DNA of 64,000 nucleotides from an uncultured Pseudomonadota bacterium (GCA_903848935.1 CAINHO010000026.1:1-64000); one strand, 5' to 3'. Counted from the stretch's first letter, positions 25,951 to 35,845 are shown. Notes: a model not told the origin generated them from the sequence alone. Translations and numbers: made by a program.

Positions 25951-26754
25951 TTAGATAGCGTCAATTACGTCTCGTGTTATGCCAAGAAACCTAATACCAA
26001 CCAGTTCATTAAGTGTTTCAACACTATTCGGTTCATCAGATTCAATCGTGCGTTTCATCATAATTTCAAAAGACACGTTAATCTCACTGCCATTCGGCAT
26101 GATAATTTTGCAATTTTCGTAAATGGTATTCGGTGTCAAAAAATAAGAAAATTCCTCATCATGATTCAACAGTGAGCAACCGGCTAAACTGACATCGTAT
26201 AACTCTAAACATATCAAGTTGATTGCATTTTTTTTGCGTGAAAAGTTGTACTTTATTCTGTTGATAGCAGCGGCATAGTGTTGTCTGTACTCATCGGTTG
26301 CATCACTTTTAGGTATGGGTAATACAATTTCACAAAAACTAGACTTCGCAACGGGGATTTTTTTACGACTATATTTGCGCCGATTGTGCCAATTTAACGA
26401 ACTTGGGATATACATCTGGAAAGCATGATTACCCTTGTACGTTATTTTTTTAATGGATCCGCCATTGAAAGCGGCTTGCACGTCACGAAATACCGTACTG
26501 AATTCAACGCGCGGAACCATCAGCATTTTCTTATTTAACTGTTCCAACGTGCTGCCATTTAGAACGGGCGGCACATCTCGAACTTGTCTCAGAATGAGCG
26601 TGCTGTTTTCGAGATTGATGTCAACAATCATCACAAACAGGCTTTCGCCTTTTCCTAGGTCGGCACTGAATACGCATTTATGCTCGAAAAGTATGGATAA
26701 CTTTTCAATTACCATTTCTCGCTTATCAAATACTAAAGGATCGTCGTTATTCAT
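25951..26754 (-). CDS. YcgR-like c-di-GMP-binding PilZ protein
   Basis: A 267-residue protein with an N-terminal YcgR-type domain (about 1-120) and a C-terminal PilZ domain. The c-di-GMP site is seen as RRKYSRKKIPV (RxxxR) and DVSLAGCSLLNHD (DxSxxG). Between these motifs is an extra helical insert (about 60 residues) with YRQHYAAAINRIKYNF. The stretch SLLNHDEEFSYFLTPNTIYENC is nearly the same as in the Tpx-PilZ fusion at the right end of the window, so these are paralogues. The track begins at a TTG; I prefer the ATG two codons later. It follows DUF445 by 12 nt. No flagellar genes are nearby, so a flagellar brake role is not supported. Confidence 0.85.
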   Translation of the reverse strand: MNNDDPLVFDKREMVIEKLSILFEHKCVFSADLGKGESLFVMIVDINLENSTLILRQVRDVPPVLNGSTLEQLNKKMLMVPRVEFSTVFRDVQAAFNGGSIKKITYKGNHAFQMYIPSSLNWHNRRKYSRKKIPVAKSSFCEIVLPIPKSDATDEYRQHYAAAINRIKYNFSRKKNAINLICLELYDVSLAGCSLLNHDEEFSYFLTPNTIYENCKIIMPNGSEINVSFEIMMKRTIESDEPNSVETLNELVGIRFLGITRDVIDAI

Positions 26755-26766
26755 ACGCAAACAGAG

Positions 26767-27504
26767 TTACACAAAAAAGCTAAATATGCCGCCTAACAAG
26801 CCACCGATTACGCCGCCCCAAACTACGAGCCAACCTAAATGCTCTTGGATAATAGCTTGCACCATTTCTTTAACGAGTTGTGGTGTGAGTTCATTCAAAC
26901 GTTTATCAATCACGGTTTCGATTTTACCGACCAAATCCGCGCTGATTTTTTGAGCATTCAAACCTTTTTGCAATGCCGTTTTGAATTCGCTGGAATCGAC
27001 CATTTCGACTAGCGTGACTTTAACTTTTTCGACAAATGGTTCTTTGAGCGGCACTAATGCTTCCACGCCGCCCATCATCATTAACATGCCACCAAACGAC
27101 GATTCCAAAATCACCATCACCAGGCTGTCATAAATTTTGTCGTAATCGACCGCATTTAAAAGCGGTTCTAAATTTAAGATTTTTTCGCCACCTTGTTCTT
27201 CGGTTTCGATGAATTGTTCAATATTTTGTGCGGTGAAAAATTGCGACATCATCAATGTTTTAATCGCACCTTTGAATTCTTCAAACCGTTCGGGAATTAC
27301 GCCCGAACCGCGCAAATACGGCACTTTTTCAAACAGCATATACACTGCGAGCCAATTGGTAATCGCGCCCGAAAGTGCGAAAAATCCTACCGAGGTAATG
27401 AACCCCGAGCCGCTAATCAATCCTAAAAATGTCACACCTGATGCCGCTGCGTTGGTTGAATAATTTTTGTCATGAACCACTTTGTTTATTAAATTTTTAT
27501 ACAT
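26767..27504 (-). CDS. DUF445-family membrane protein
   Basis: A 245-residue protein with an N-terminal hydrophobic pair (TFLGLISGSGFITSVGFFALSG and AITNWLAVYMLF), a long helical middle and a C-terminal Gly-rich transmembrane segment (WGGVIGGLLGGIFSFFV). The NWLAVYMLFEKVPYLRGSGVIPERFEEFK block is the DUF445/YheB signature (NW-A--MLF-P). The function of this family is unknown. It heads the DUF445-PilZ-esterase-cobU-lplT run; the 94-bp gap upstream, after hslO, may carry a promoter. Confidence 0.85.
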   Translation of the reverse strand: MYKNLINKVVHDKNYSTNAAASGVTFLGLISGSGFITSVGFFALSGAITNWLAVYMLFEKVPYLRGSGVIPERFEEFKGAIKTLMMSQFFTAQNIEQFIETEEQGGEKILNLEPLLNAVDYDKIYDSLVMVILESSFGGMLMMMGGVEALVPLKEPFVEKVKVTLVEMVDSSEFKTALQKGLNAQKISADLVGKIETVIDKRLNELTPQLVKEMVQAIIQEHLGWLVVWGGVIGGLLGGIFSFFV

Positions 27505-27598
27505 TACCTTTTAATCCTGTTCTTAATTTGTGGATGAAATAACTGAGCGATGCGAAGCAGATAACGAGTCAGAGACGGCGGTTTTTTGCAGCGAAAAT

Positions 27599-28438
27599 TC
27601 ATGCTTCACTTAAAATTTTTTCCACATCAGCATCATAAAACCGATACGTTTCATTACAAAACTCACATGTCACAGCAATAATTTCCTGTTCATTCAAAAT
27701 GGCATGCAATTCTTCTTCGCCCATTGCTTGTAACGTTTTTTCAATGCGTTCGCGCGAACAAGAACATTCAAATGCCACGTCTTCTGCATCAAAAAGTCGA
27801 ATATCTTCTTCATTAAACAAGCGATACAGCAACTCATGACAATCTAATTCAAACATTTCTTTCGCAGTCACGGTGCTGGCTAAAATTTCAATCATATCCC
27901 AATCATTTGGCTGACCTTCTTGTGACGGCAACTCTTGCAACAGCAAACCAGCGGCGTGATTGTCATCGGCAAATAGCCACAAGCGCGTTTTCAATTGTTC
28001 GGATTGTTCAAAATACATTTGCAACGCAGCAGCTAAATTTTCGCCTTGCAACGGCACAATCCCTTGATACGGTTTGCCATTTTCGGCTTCAATCGTTAAT
28101 ACCAAACGCCCTTCACCAAATAATTCTGTGAGCGAATCACCAACAACGGGGGCGTGACATTTCACCACGCCGCGAATTTTACGTTGATTCGTAGCTTGTG
28201 CGACGAGCGTTGAAATCGCACCATCGCTTTGCGCTTGCATAATCATCGCGCCGTCGAATTTCACCGTCGTGGATAACATCGACACACAAGCAAGAGCTTG
28301 TCCCAATTGATGTACCGCGATTTCAGGTTGCTGTTGATGCTGTTTCGCGGCTTGCCAACTATCCGTCAAATTTACCCACACACCGCGAATTCCGTGCTGT
28401 TCAAATAAAAAACGTCTTAATTTATCTTGTTCTTGCAT
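27599..28438 (-). CDS. hslO: Redox-regulated chaperone Hsp33
   Basis: A cytoplasmic holdase switched on by oxidation, 279 residues. The N-terminal substrate-binding domain is of usual length, and the C-terminal zinc switch has the expected CxC (FECSCSRERIE) and CxxC (VTCEFCNETY) about 30 residues apart. It lies 18 nt after trkH and is probably the last gene of trkA-trkH-hslO. Confidence 0.95.
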   Translation of the reverse strand: MQEQDKLRRFLFEQHGIRGVWVNLTDSWQAAKQHQQQPEIAVHQLGQALACVSMLSTTVKFDGAMIMQAQSDGAISTLVAQATNQRKIRGVVKCHAPVVGDSLTELFGEGRLVLTIEAENGKPYQGIVPLQGENLAAALQMYFEQSEQLKTRLWLFADDNHAAGLLLQELPSQEGQPNDWDMIEILASTVTAKEMFELDCHELLYRLFNEEDIRLFDAEDVAFECSCSRERIEKTLQAMGEEELHAILNEQEIIAVTCEFCNETYRFYDADVEKILSEA

Positions 28439-28456
28439 TGATTTAACCTTAAAAAA

Positions 28457-29914
28457 TTATTTACGCCAAAACTCAGGCACAAACAGAATGACAATTGAAA
28501 AAATTTGTACTCGTCCGAGCAACATCGCAAACGTACAAACGGCTGTTTGAAAATCGCTTAATACACCGTAATTACTCGCGGGGCCAACTAAATTCAAACC
28601 AGGGCCAGCGTTATTGAAGCAAGCCACAATTGCTGAAAATGATGTTAAAAAATCCAAGCCGCTAAATAACAACGTAAAAATTAACGCCACAATGCACATG
28701 AAATATAAAAAAATGAATCCTGTGACTGATGTGACGATTTTATCGTCAATCATGTTGCTACCGATTTTCAACGGTTTGAAAGCGTAAGGATGAATAAATT
28801 TGAACATTTCTAAACGCGCTTGTTTCATTAAAATAATCGTGCGAATCATCCGAATACCGCCGCCCGTCGAACCTGTTGAAACAGTAATACTGCTCAAAAA
28901 CAACATCAACATCGGGACGAAAATGGGCCACTGATTAAAATCTTGAGTCATAAAACCGGAAGTCGTTGCCACGGTGACTAAATTAAATGTCGCGTGGCGC
29001 AAGCACGTTAAAAAGTCGGGATACGTTTCGTTATGCCATAAGACGCTCGCCGCTAAAATACAACTCGTTCCAAGTACCAGCAACACGCCGCGCACTTCAA
29101 TATCTTTGCGATACGGTGAAAATGAACCTCTTTTCAGAGCCAAAAAATGCGTGGCAAAATTCATCGCTGCAATGACTTGAAACACCGTTAGTACCATTTC
29201 AATTTGCAATGAATTGAAAAAACCAATGCTGTTATCGTGTGTCGAAAATCCGCCTAAACTCATCGCCGCGAACGCATGACACACAGCATCAAACCAATTC
29301 ATACCCGCCAATTTCAATGACAAAATGCACGCAACAGTAATCACGCCATACGCTAACCACAATGATTTTGCGACCTGAGCGACGCGCGGTGACATATCGG
29401 ATTCTTTCACCGAACCTGGCGATTCGGATTTGAATAATTGCATACCGCCAACGCCTAAAATCGGTAATACCGCCACGGCAAAAACAATGATGCCAATACC
29501 ACCAAACCATGTTAATTCATGTCGCCACAGATTCACGGACATCGGCAAATTGTCTATACCGCTAAAGGTAGTTGCGCCTGTCGTGGTCAGTGCAGAAATG
29601 ACTTCAAAATACGCATCTACAAACTTTAGGTCAGAAAATTGCAGCATCAACGGTAAGGTGCAGAACATAGATGCCACTGACCAGCACAACGTCACTAATA
29701 AAAAACCGCCTTGCTTCGATACTTTTTTCGGCGCATTTTTAGTGACGAAAAACATCAAAAAACCGATAAGTAACGAGATTACCGTCCCTTCATAAAACGC
29801 TGTTGTCGCCCCGTCATTGCTGAAAAAGGACGTTGCCAAACACGTCGCCATTAAACAGCTAAAGCCCATAATGACGACACCTAAAATGTGTGCAATGGTG
29901 AAAATTGAACTCAT
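28457..29914 (-). CDS. trkH: Potassium uptake protein TrkH
   Basis: The 485-residue inner-membrane pore of the Trk K+ system (E. coli 483), with about ten membrane segments. Four pore-loop sequences are visible: SALTTTGATTFSGID, AFAAMSLGGFSTHD, VATTSGFMTQDFN and CFNNAGPGLNLVGP. The GSTGGGIRMIR segment before the intracellular part is typical. It lies 9 nt after trkA, its cytoplasmic NAD-binding gate. Confidence 0.94.
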   Translation of the reverse strand: MSSIFTIAHILGVVIMGFSCLMATCLATSFFSNDGATTAFYEGTVISLLIGFLMFFVTKNAPKKVSKQGGFLLVTLCWSVASMFCTLPLMLQFSDLKFVDAYFEVISALTTTGATTFSGIDNLPMSVNLWRHELTWFGGIGIIVFAVAVLPILGVGGMQLFKSESPGSVKESDMSPRVAQVAKSLWLAYGVITVACILSLKLAGMNWFDAVCHAFAAMSLGGFSTHDNSIGFFNSLQIEMVLTVFQVIAAMNFATHFLALKRGSFSPYRKDIEVRGVLLVLGTSCILAASVLWHNETYPDFLTCLRHATFNLVTVATTSGFMTQDFNQWPIFVPMLMLFLSSITVSTGSTGGGIRMIRTIILMKQARLEMFKFIHPYAFKPLKIGSNMIDDKIVTSVTGFIFLYFMCIVALIFTLLFSGLDFLTSFSAIVACFNNAGPGLNLVGPASNYGVLSDFQTAVCTFAMLLGRVQIFSIVILFVPEFWRK

Positions 29915-29923
29915 TATGTGACC

Positions 29924-31291
29924 TTAGCTGTTAATCGGTTGAAAAGATGCCTCAATGTACGGAATCAATTTTTTATCCATCGCAAACATAATGACATGAT
30001 CGTCTTCTTTGAAAACTGTGTCGTGATGCAGGGCAATCACTTCGTTATTCCGAATCAATGCGCCAATGACAATGCCCTGCGGGAATTTAATCGAATCAAC
30101 ACGCTTGCCAACCACCGAATCGTCCCGTCCGTTATGATGTGCCACGGCTTCAATCGCTTCCGCCGTCCCACCGCAAAGCGAACTCACTTGCGCGACATCC
30201 CCTTTACGAACGTGTTTTAAAATGCTGCCTAAGGTTTCTTGATTCGGTAAAACGACGGCATCGATATTCGTGCCGGTCAATAATTTGAGATACGAATTAT
30301 GATTAAGTAAACAAATGGTTTTGCGTGCGCCCAAACTTTTTGCTAATGACGCAGAAATAATATTCACGCCGTCATTTTCAGTAATTGCACAAAACAAATC
30401 GGTGTCTTCAATCGATTCGTCTATCAATAATTTTTCGTCAGCACAATCACCGAGCAGCACGACGCATTTATCTAAATCATTGGCGATTTTTTTAGCACGG
30501 CGTGGATCTTTTTCGATAATTTTAACTTGGTGTTTACCTTCTAATGCTAACGCTAAACGTTTACCGACGTGTCCACCGCCCGCGATTATGATGCGCTTAA
30601 TCGGAGCTTCTAATTTGCCAAGTTCTTCAAGCACGCGCCGCACTTCTTGGCGGGGCGCGACAAAGAATACTTCATCGTCGGTTTCAATCGTTGCTTCGCC
30701 ATTCACGCATAACGGTTCACCGTGTCGGAAAATAGCGACGACGCGCGTTTTGCCACTGACTAAACGCTCTTTGAGTATTTTGATTTTTTTGCCGGTCAAA
30801 TCGCCATTGGCTACGACTTTCACCGAAAATAAACGTACTAGCCCGTTGGCGAATTCAGAAACCTGTAACACGCCCGGAAACTCAATAAGGTTACGAATCG
30901 AATTCATCACAATTTGTTCGGGGCTAATTACAATATCGACTGGAATGCCTTTGGGACTAAACAAACTCGGGTGTTTTAGATAATCAATAGCGCGAACGCG
31001 AGCAATGGTTTTGGGTTTAGTGTAGAGCGCGTTAATAATTAAACACGCTAACATATTGGTTTCATCACGATCAGTCACAGCGATTACCATGTCCATCGTA
31101 CTGATTCCCGCTTGTTCTAATACGCTGGGGTGTGCGGCATTTCCGGCAACAGTGGCAATATCGAAACGCTCTTTTAAGGCTTCCAGTAAATCGGTTCTAA
31201 AATCCACCACTACAATGTCGTTTTCTTCGCTAGCCAAGGCTTCAGCAACCGATGCACCGGTAACGCCAGCCCCTAAAATTAGTATTCTCAT
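29924..31291 (-). CDS. trkA: Trk system potassium uptake regulatory protein TrkA
   Basis: A 455-residue peripheral protein that gates TrkH. It holds two RCK_N/RCK_C pairs: the first nucleotide loop is ILGAGVTGASVAEAL, the second IIAGGGHVGKRLALALE. Size matches E. coli TrkA (458). It is the first gene of trkA-trkH-hslO, transcribed away from mrcB; the 135-bp gap upstream should carry both promoters. Confidence 0.95.
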   Translation of the reverse strand: MRILILGAGVTGASVAEALASEENDIVVVDFRTDLLEALKERFDIATVAGNAAHPSVLEQAGISTMDMVIAVTDRDETNMLACLIINALYTKPKTIARVRAIDYLKHPSLFSPKGIPVDIVISPEQIVMNSIRNLIEFPGVLQVSEFANGLVRLFSVKVVANGDLTGKKIKILKERLVSGKTRVVAIFRHGEPLCVNGEATIETDDEVFFVAPRQEVRRVLEELGKLEAPIKRIIIAGGGHVGKRLALALEGKHQVKIIEKDPRRAKKIANDLDKCVVLLGDCADEKLLIDESIEDTDLFCAITENDGVNIISASLAKSLGARKTICLLNHNSYLKLLTGTNIDAVVLPNQETLGSILKHVRKGDVAQVSSLCGGTAEAIEAVAHHNGRDDSVVGKRVDSIKFPQGIVIGALIRNNEVIALHHDTVFKEDDHVIMFAMDKKLIPYIEASFQPINS

Positions 31292-31441
31292 GAGTAAATC
31301 GCGGTAGGAAAGTATTGAAGGCGCGGATTTTACCTAAGTTTGGGATTCTCTTCACAGCTAATTGCCGTAGTTTGTTTGTGGCGTTTGGTAGCCATTGCGC
31401 CTAAATGCTATGATTAACCAACTTCAATGAATGTGGTCATC

Positions 31442-33802
31442 ATGGCAGAAAAAAGAAAAAGCACCGGTTCGCGTTACGAACAATCGCCACCGCGTCAACG
31501 TAGAAACAAAAAAAAATCCTTTTCATTTCCTTGGATTAGCAGCCTATTTCTGGTTGCTTTAGGCGTGGGTGGTTTTTTATTGTTCGGTTATCTGGGCGTA
31601 TTGGATTACAACGTTCGCAAACAATTCGAGGGCAAACGCTGGGCAATTCCAGCACGAGTTTATGCAAGTCCGGTTGAACTTTACGCCGGTTACAACATGA
31701 ATGCGGTGCAATTTGAAGCATTGCTGAAAACGCTTTATTACCGCCAAGATACGAATCTAACTGCCGAAGGGACTTACGTTAAAAAAGGTTCACAAATTAC
31801 TGTCAAAACGCACCCGTTTAATTTTTGGGACGCACCTCAAGAAAGTAGTTTAGTTCGTTTAACATTCACCGAATCGACTGTTGGTGGAATCGTTGATTTG
31901 AACAAACAAGGTACAGAAATCGCGTTATTACGAATGGATCCAGCGCAAATCGGCAGTTTATATCCGCGCATTAAAGAAGATCGCGTGCTGATTAAATTAC
32001 AAGAAGCACCACCCGCGCTGATTAACGCTTTGCTCGCGTCCGAAGACCGCGATTTTTATCATCATTTTGGGTTGTCATTCCGTGGCATTGCACGAGCGAT
32101 GTTGATGAATTTTCGCGCTGGAGCAATGGTGCAAGGTGGCAGCACGATTACGCAGCAATTGGTGAAAAATTTTTACCTCAGTTCCGAGCGTAGTTTGACG
32201 CGCAAAATTAACGAAGCATTGATGGCGTTAATTTTGGAATATCGCTACAGCAAAAATGAGATTTTAGAAGCCTATTTAAACGAAATTTATTTAGGTCAAA
32301 ATGGCAATAGTTCGGTGCATGGTTTTGGTTTAGCGAGTGAGTTTTACTTTAACAGCACGCTCAAAGATTTGCCATTGCAGCAAGTCGTTTCCTTAGTTGC
32401 GCTCGTTCGAGGCCCGTCATATTACGATCCACGTCGGTCAGCAGATAGAGCAATGCAACGACGCAATTTAATTCTTGATGAAATGGCTACGGCTCAAACC
32501 ATTACGGCAAAACAAGCGACGGATGCTAAAGCAAAACCGTTGGGCGTGATTGCAAACGTGAACCGTTCGGCGAATCGTTATCCGTATTTTATGGATTTAG
32601 TGAAGCGGCAACTCAGTCAGGAATATCGCGAGGAAGATTTAACCTCGGAAGGCTTGAGTATTTTCACCACGTTGGATACACGGGTTCAAGATACGTTAGA
32701 AGACACGGTTAAAACGCAACTCGTCCAACTCGAAAAACTACCGAAATCAACGGATAACTTAGAAGCGGCTGCAGTCGTGACACGTCGTGACAGTGGTGAG
32801 ATTGCGGCATTGACGAGTGGACGTGAAGTGGTTTCAGCGGGTTTCAATCGGGCATTAGATGCGGTGCGTCCAATTGGTTCGTTGATTAAACCTGTAATTT
32901 ATTTGACCGCGTTAAATAATCCACAAAAATACACCATTACGACGACCGTGAGTGACAGTGAAATTGTCGTACCGAATAAAGGCAGTGAACCGTGGATTCC
33001 AAAAAATTATGACCATCGTGAACACGGCAATGTTAGTTTGCATCAAGCCTTGGCGCATTCGTATAACTTGGCAACTGTGCGAGTTGGCATGGATGTGGGC
33101 GTGGATAACGTCATTGAAACGTTGCGAAACATGGGCGTAACCCGCGAAGTCGAATCGTTTCCGTCATTTTTACTCGGTTCAGCACAACTCACGCCGTTAG
33201 ATGTGACACAAATGTACCAAACATTGGCGGGTGATGGATTTTTAAGTCGCTTAAAAGCCATTCGTGCTGTGGTTTCAGCGAAAGGTGAACGCTTGCAAAG
33301 TTATCCGTTTATCGTCAAGCAAGCCATTGATCCAGCGGTGACGTACATTGTGAACACGATGTTGCAAGAAGTCATGACCGAAGGCACGGGGCATAAGGCT
33401 TACGACGTTTTTCCGAAAAGTTACGGTTTAGTCGGTAAAACAGGCACGACGAACGATGCAAAAGACAGTTGGTTTGCGGGTTATTCGGGCGATTATTTGT
33501 CGGTGGTTTGGGTAGGACGTGATGACAATAAACCAATGGGATTAACGGGTGCGACAGGTGCATTGCCAGTTTGGTTGGCGATAATGAAACAAATTTCGAC
33601 ACAACCCGTGAATTTAATTGCACCCGATAATATCAAAATGGCAACATTTAGTAATTGTTCTGGTTCGCGCCATTATCCTTATATTTCGGGTTCTGAACCG
33701 CGTGCGAAATCATGTGATAGCGTTGAAAGTAGTAGCGGTTATTTTGTTCCCGAAACGAACAACGATGCTGCACCCGTTGATGAATTACCCGAAAATTTTT
33801 AG
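31442..33802 (+). CDS. mrcB: Bifunctional penicillin-binding protein 1B
   Basis: Polymerises and cross-links peptidoglycan at the outer face of the inner membrane. A basic cytoplasmic tail (RRNKKKS) and one transmembrane segment (SSLFLVALGVGGFLLFGYLGV) precede a UB2H-like region. The GT51 domain has LLASEDRDFYHHFG, QGGSTITQQLVKN and EAYLNEIYLGQ; the transpeptidase has SLIK (SxxK), SYN and KTGTT. At 786-791 residues it is a little shorter than E. coli PBP1b (844). Start is ambiguous: ATG 31427 or 31442, neither with a clear ribosome site; MAEKRKS looks more natural. Confidence 0.93.
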   Translation: MAEKRKSTGSRYEQSPPRQRRNKKKSFSFPWISSLFLVALGVGGFLLFGYLGVLDYNVRKQFEGKRWAIPARVYASPVELYAGYNMNAVQFEALLKTLYYRQDTNLTAEGTYVKKGSQITVKTHPFNFWDAPQESSLVRLTFTESTVGGIVDLNKQGTEIALLRMDPAQIGSLYPRIKEDRVLIKLQEAPPALINALLASEDRDFYHHFGLSFRGIARAMLMNFRAGAMVQGGSTITQQLVKNFYLSSERSLTRKINEALMALILEYRYSKNEILEAYLNEIYLGQNGNSSVHGFGLASEFYFNSTLKDLPLQQVVSLVALVRGPSYYDPRRSADRAMQRRNLILDEMATAQTITAKQATDAKAKPLGVIANVNRSANRYPYFMDLVKRQLSQEYREEDLTSEGLSIFTTLDTRVQDTLEDTVKTQLVQLEKLPKSTDNLEAAAVVTRRDSGEIAALTSGREVVSAGFNRALDAVRPIGSLIKPVIYLTALNNPQKYTITTTVSDSEIVVPNKGSEPWIPKNYDHREHGNVSLHQALAHSYNLATVRVGMDVGVDNVIETLRNMGVTREVESFPSFLLGSAQLTPLDVTQMYQTLAGDGFLSRLKAIRAVVSAKGERLQSYPFIVKQAIDPAVTYIVNTMLQEVMTEGTGHKAYDVFPKSYGLVGKTGTTNDAKDSWFAGYSGDYLSVVWVGRDDNKPMGLTGATGALPVWLAIMKQISTQPVNLIAPDNIKMATFSNCSGSRHYPYISGSEPRAKSCDSVESSSGYFVPETNNDAAPVDELPENF

Positions 33803-33986
33803 TTTTTATTTGTTTCAATCCACACCCAACCTCATCCATCAAGTGATACCCGCCGACGGATAGAGGTCGGTGGATTGTTCCTCCTCGTGAACGAGGAGGT
33901 TACCGAAAAGAATAACGATGCTAACGCACCGTTGTCAAATTTAAGAATCTCCCTAAAGGGGATGTTTCAAACCAGCAAGGAACAAG
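33803..33986. other. Intergenic region with several hairpins, possible mobile-element relic
   Basis: Between mrcB and lolA lies a 184-bp stretch with three inverted repeats: ccgac/gtcgg (33853-33870), a perfect 8-bp stem cctcctcg-tgaa-cgaggagg (33880-33899), and atctcc/ggggat (about 33947-33963). None is followed by a T tract on the plus strand, so they do not look like mrcB terminators. The spacing resembles structured right ends of IS200/IS605-type elements. No transposase remnant was identified, so that reading is a guess. Confidence 0.4.
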
Positions 33987-34610
33987 ATGAAAAAAACACG
34001 TTGGTTCATCGCCGCGTTATTGAGTGTGAATAGTTTGATTGCCGCCGCTGAAGATGTGCCAGTGAAGCAGTTGAAAGCGTTTTTAAATTCGGCGAAATCG
34101 ATTACGGCAAATTTTAAACAGGTGTTGATTAACGAAGCGGGCGATCCGCTGCAAACCAGTCACGGCTTATTTTATTTGCAACGTCCAGGTAAATTTCGGT
34201 GGGATTATACAAAACCGTTTCAACAGCAAATTATTTCCACGTCGGGAAAAGTATGGTTTTACGACACCGATTTGGAACAAGTGACCGTTAAAAAACTGGA
34301 TGAATCGGTGGGTTCAACACCAGCATTATTGTTAAGTGGCGACGTGCCGCTCGAAGATAATTACAACATTGAGCAGCAAGGTTCAGACGGTTCGATGAAT
34401 TGGGTGAAACTCGTCCCGAAAAGCCAAGACAGCACGTTTAAATATGTATTGATTGGGTTAGAAAAAGGCGTATTGAGCGGAATGCAGTTGAACGATAATT
34501 TCGGACAATTGACGCGCATTTATTTTTCAAATTTGAAAGTGAATCAGCCGGTCGAAGCGAATTTATTTGAATTTATTGCGCCAAAAGGTGTTGATGTCTT
34601 TTCAGAATGA
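33987..34610 (+). CDS. lolA: Outer-membrane lipoprotein carrier protein LolA
   Basis: A 207-residue periplasmic carrier that takes lipoproteins from LolCDE to LolB. It has a signal peptide (MKKTRWFIAALLSVNSLIAAA), the FKQVL strand after the first helix, GLFYLQRPGKFRWDY with the conserved lipid-pocket Arg, SGKVWFYDTDLEQV and a C-terminal EFIAPKGVDV. AAGGAA precedes the ATG. It follows mrcB by 184 bp. The common LolA partners ftsK or rarA are not seen here. Confidence 0.92.
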   Translation: MKKTRWFIAALLSVNSLIAAAEDVPVKQLKAFLNSAKSITANFKQVLINEAGDPLQTSHGLFYLQRPGKFRWDYTKPFQQQIISTSGKVWFYDTDLEQVTVKKLDESVGSTPALLLSGDVPLEDNYNIEQQGSDGSMNWVKLVPKSQDSTFKYVLIGLEKGVLSGMQLNDNFGQLTRIYFSNLKVNQPVEANLFEFIAPKGVDVFSE

Positions 34611-34831
34611 AGCGGATTGAAAATGTGTTGTTTTTTATCGACAAGCTGCAATATATTTTCAGTTACTTGCTTTAATCATTGATAAATAACGAAATATATA
34701 CCTTTCTAAAATGGCGTTAAAACTTGTAAGGAAATAGTTTTGCTGGTATTATCGCCGCCGTGAAATGAGTTTTGTTGTATAAAAACAAATTTTAAACTTT
34801 TAACCCAAAACGATTTATTGAGGATGACACC

Positions 34832-35788
34832 ATGACTTCAAAAGCAAAATTAGCTTTAGGCGTAACGACTGCATTAGTTGCATTTGCAGCAGCAACAGTG
34901 GCTCCAGAAGCGGCTGCTCACGCAGGCAAAAAAGTACATAAACATATTAAAAAAGTAACACCAACTTACCAAACCACCGAAACACATACTTCATCGTTCT
35001 CACATTCAAACAGCAGCAACGCGAAAGTTGATGCTTTAGAATCACAATTGCAAGCGATGCAATCTGAAATTCGTAGTTTGAGAGCGGCTTCAGGTCGTCC
35101 AACGATTGATCCAGACACTGCAAAAGTTCAAGAGTTGGATCAATGGATGCAATCGACAAAAGAACACAAAGAACATCACAAAGGTGGTAAAGACAACATG
35201 GTGTTCTTCCGTGGTGGTTATGGCTATAACCTTGATAAACGTGGAGGCACATTAGATCCAACAGCTGCAAATGGCGTTGGTGCATTGAATGGTTCTATCA
35301 GTAATCGTGATTCTTGGTACTTTGGGGCTGGTTTTGACTTTGGCATCAATGACAACTTATTCGGTATGATGCAAGGCACTGAAGTTTTAGCGGAATTGAT
35401 GTTCGATTACAAACAATTAGGCGAAAGAAAAGCTAACGGTATTACTCCAGCAGTAGGTAAAATTGCAGGTATTCCAGGTGTCAATACCCAAACAGCAACA
35501 GTTAACGCATTGTCATTAGCCGCTTCACCAAAAATCAAATTCCTAAAAGGTCACGATTTCCGTCCTTGGTTAATTCCAGCTGGTTTTGAATTAACCATTA
35601 TCAGCCCACCATCTGACGCGATTACCGTATTAAATCCAGGCATGATGTTCGGTGCGGGTGCGGATTATAAAATCTGGAAAGATGTTTATGCAGGTGCAGA
35701 CGTTCGTTGGCATCAAGCATTTGATAATCTTGACGGTGTAAATACCAACGGCGTAACTGCGGGTGGTTATTTAGGTTTAGGTTTCTAA
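34832..35788 (+). CDS. Outer-membrane beta-barrel protein with N-terminal coiled coil
   Basis: A 318-residue protein with a signal peptide (cleavage near AAAHA), a His/Lys/Ser-rich segment, a coiled-coil stretch (KVDALESQLQAMQSEIRSLRAA) and a C-terminal barrel ending in a typical terminal Phe (GGYLGLGF). Strands alternate as in small OmpA/OmpW-type barrels (MVFFRGGYGYN, WYFGAGFDFGI, PWLIPAGFELTI). Base composition is richer in A than its neighbours and codons look highly expressed. A strong terminator follows. The family could not be named; a porin or surface barrel is most likely. Confidence 0.75.
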   Translation: MTSKAKLALGVTTALVAFAAATVAPEAAAHAGKKVHKHIKKVTPTYQTTETHTSSFSHSNSSNAKVDALESQLQAMQSEIRSLRAASGRPTIDPDTAKVQELDQWMQSTKEHKEHHKGGKDNMVFFRGGYGYNLDKRGGTLDPTAANGVGALNGSISNRDSWYFGAGFDFGINDNLFGMMQGTEVLAELMFDYKQLGERKANGITPAVGKIAGIPGVNTQTATVNALSLAASPKIKFLKGHDFRPWLIPAGFELTIISPPSDAITVLNPGMMFGAGADYKIWKDVYAGADVRWHQAFDNLDGVNTNGVTAGGYLGLGF

Positions 35789-35814
35789 GTTGTTGTAAAA
35801 AACAAACTTGAAAT

Positions 35815-35845
35815 GAAAAAAGGAGCTGAAAAGCTCCTTTTTTTG
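35815..35845 (+). terminator. Rho-independent terminator of the outer-membrane protein gene
   Basis: The stem aaggagct / agctcctt with a GAAA tetraloop is followed by seven or more Ts, about 30 nt after the stop codon. Confidence 0.9.

Noticed and set aside
34611-34831. Possible RNA gene in the lolA to outer-membrane-protein gap
   Set aside because: AT-rich with no stable stem or tRNA-like box; best read as a promoter region.
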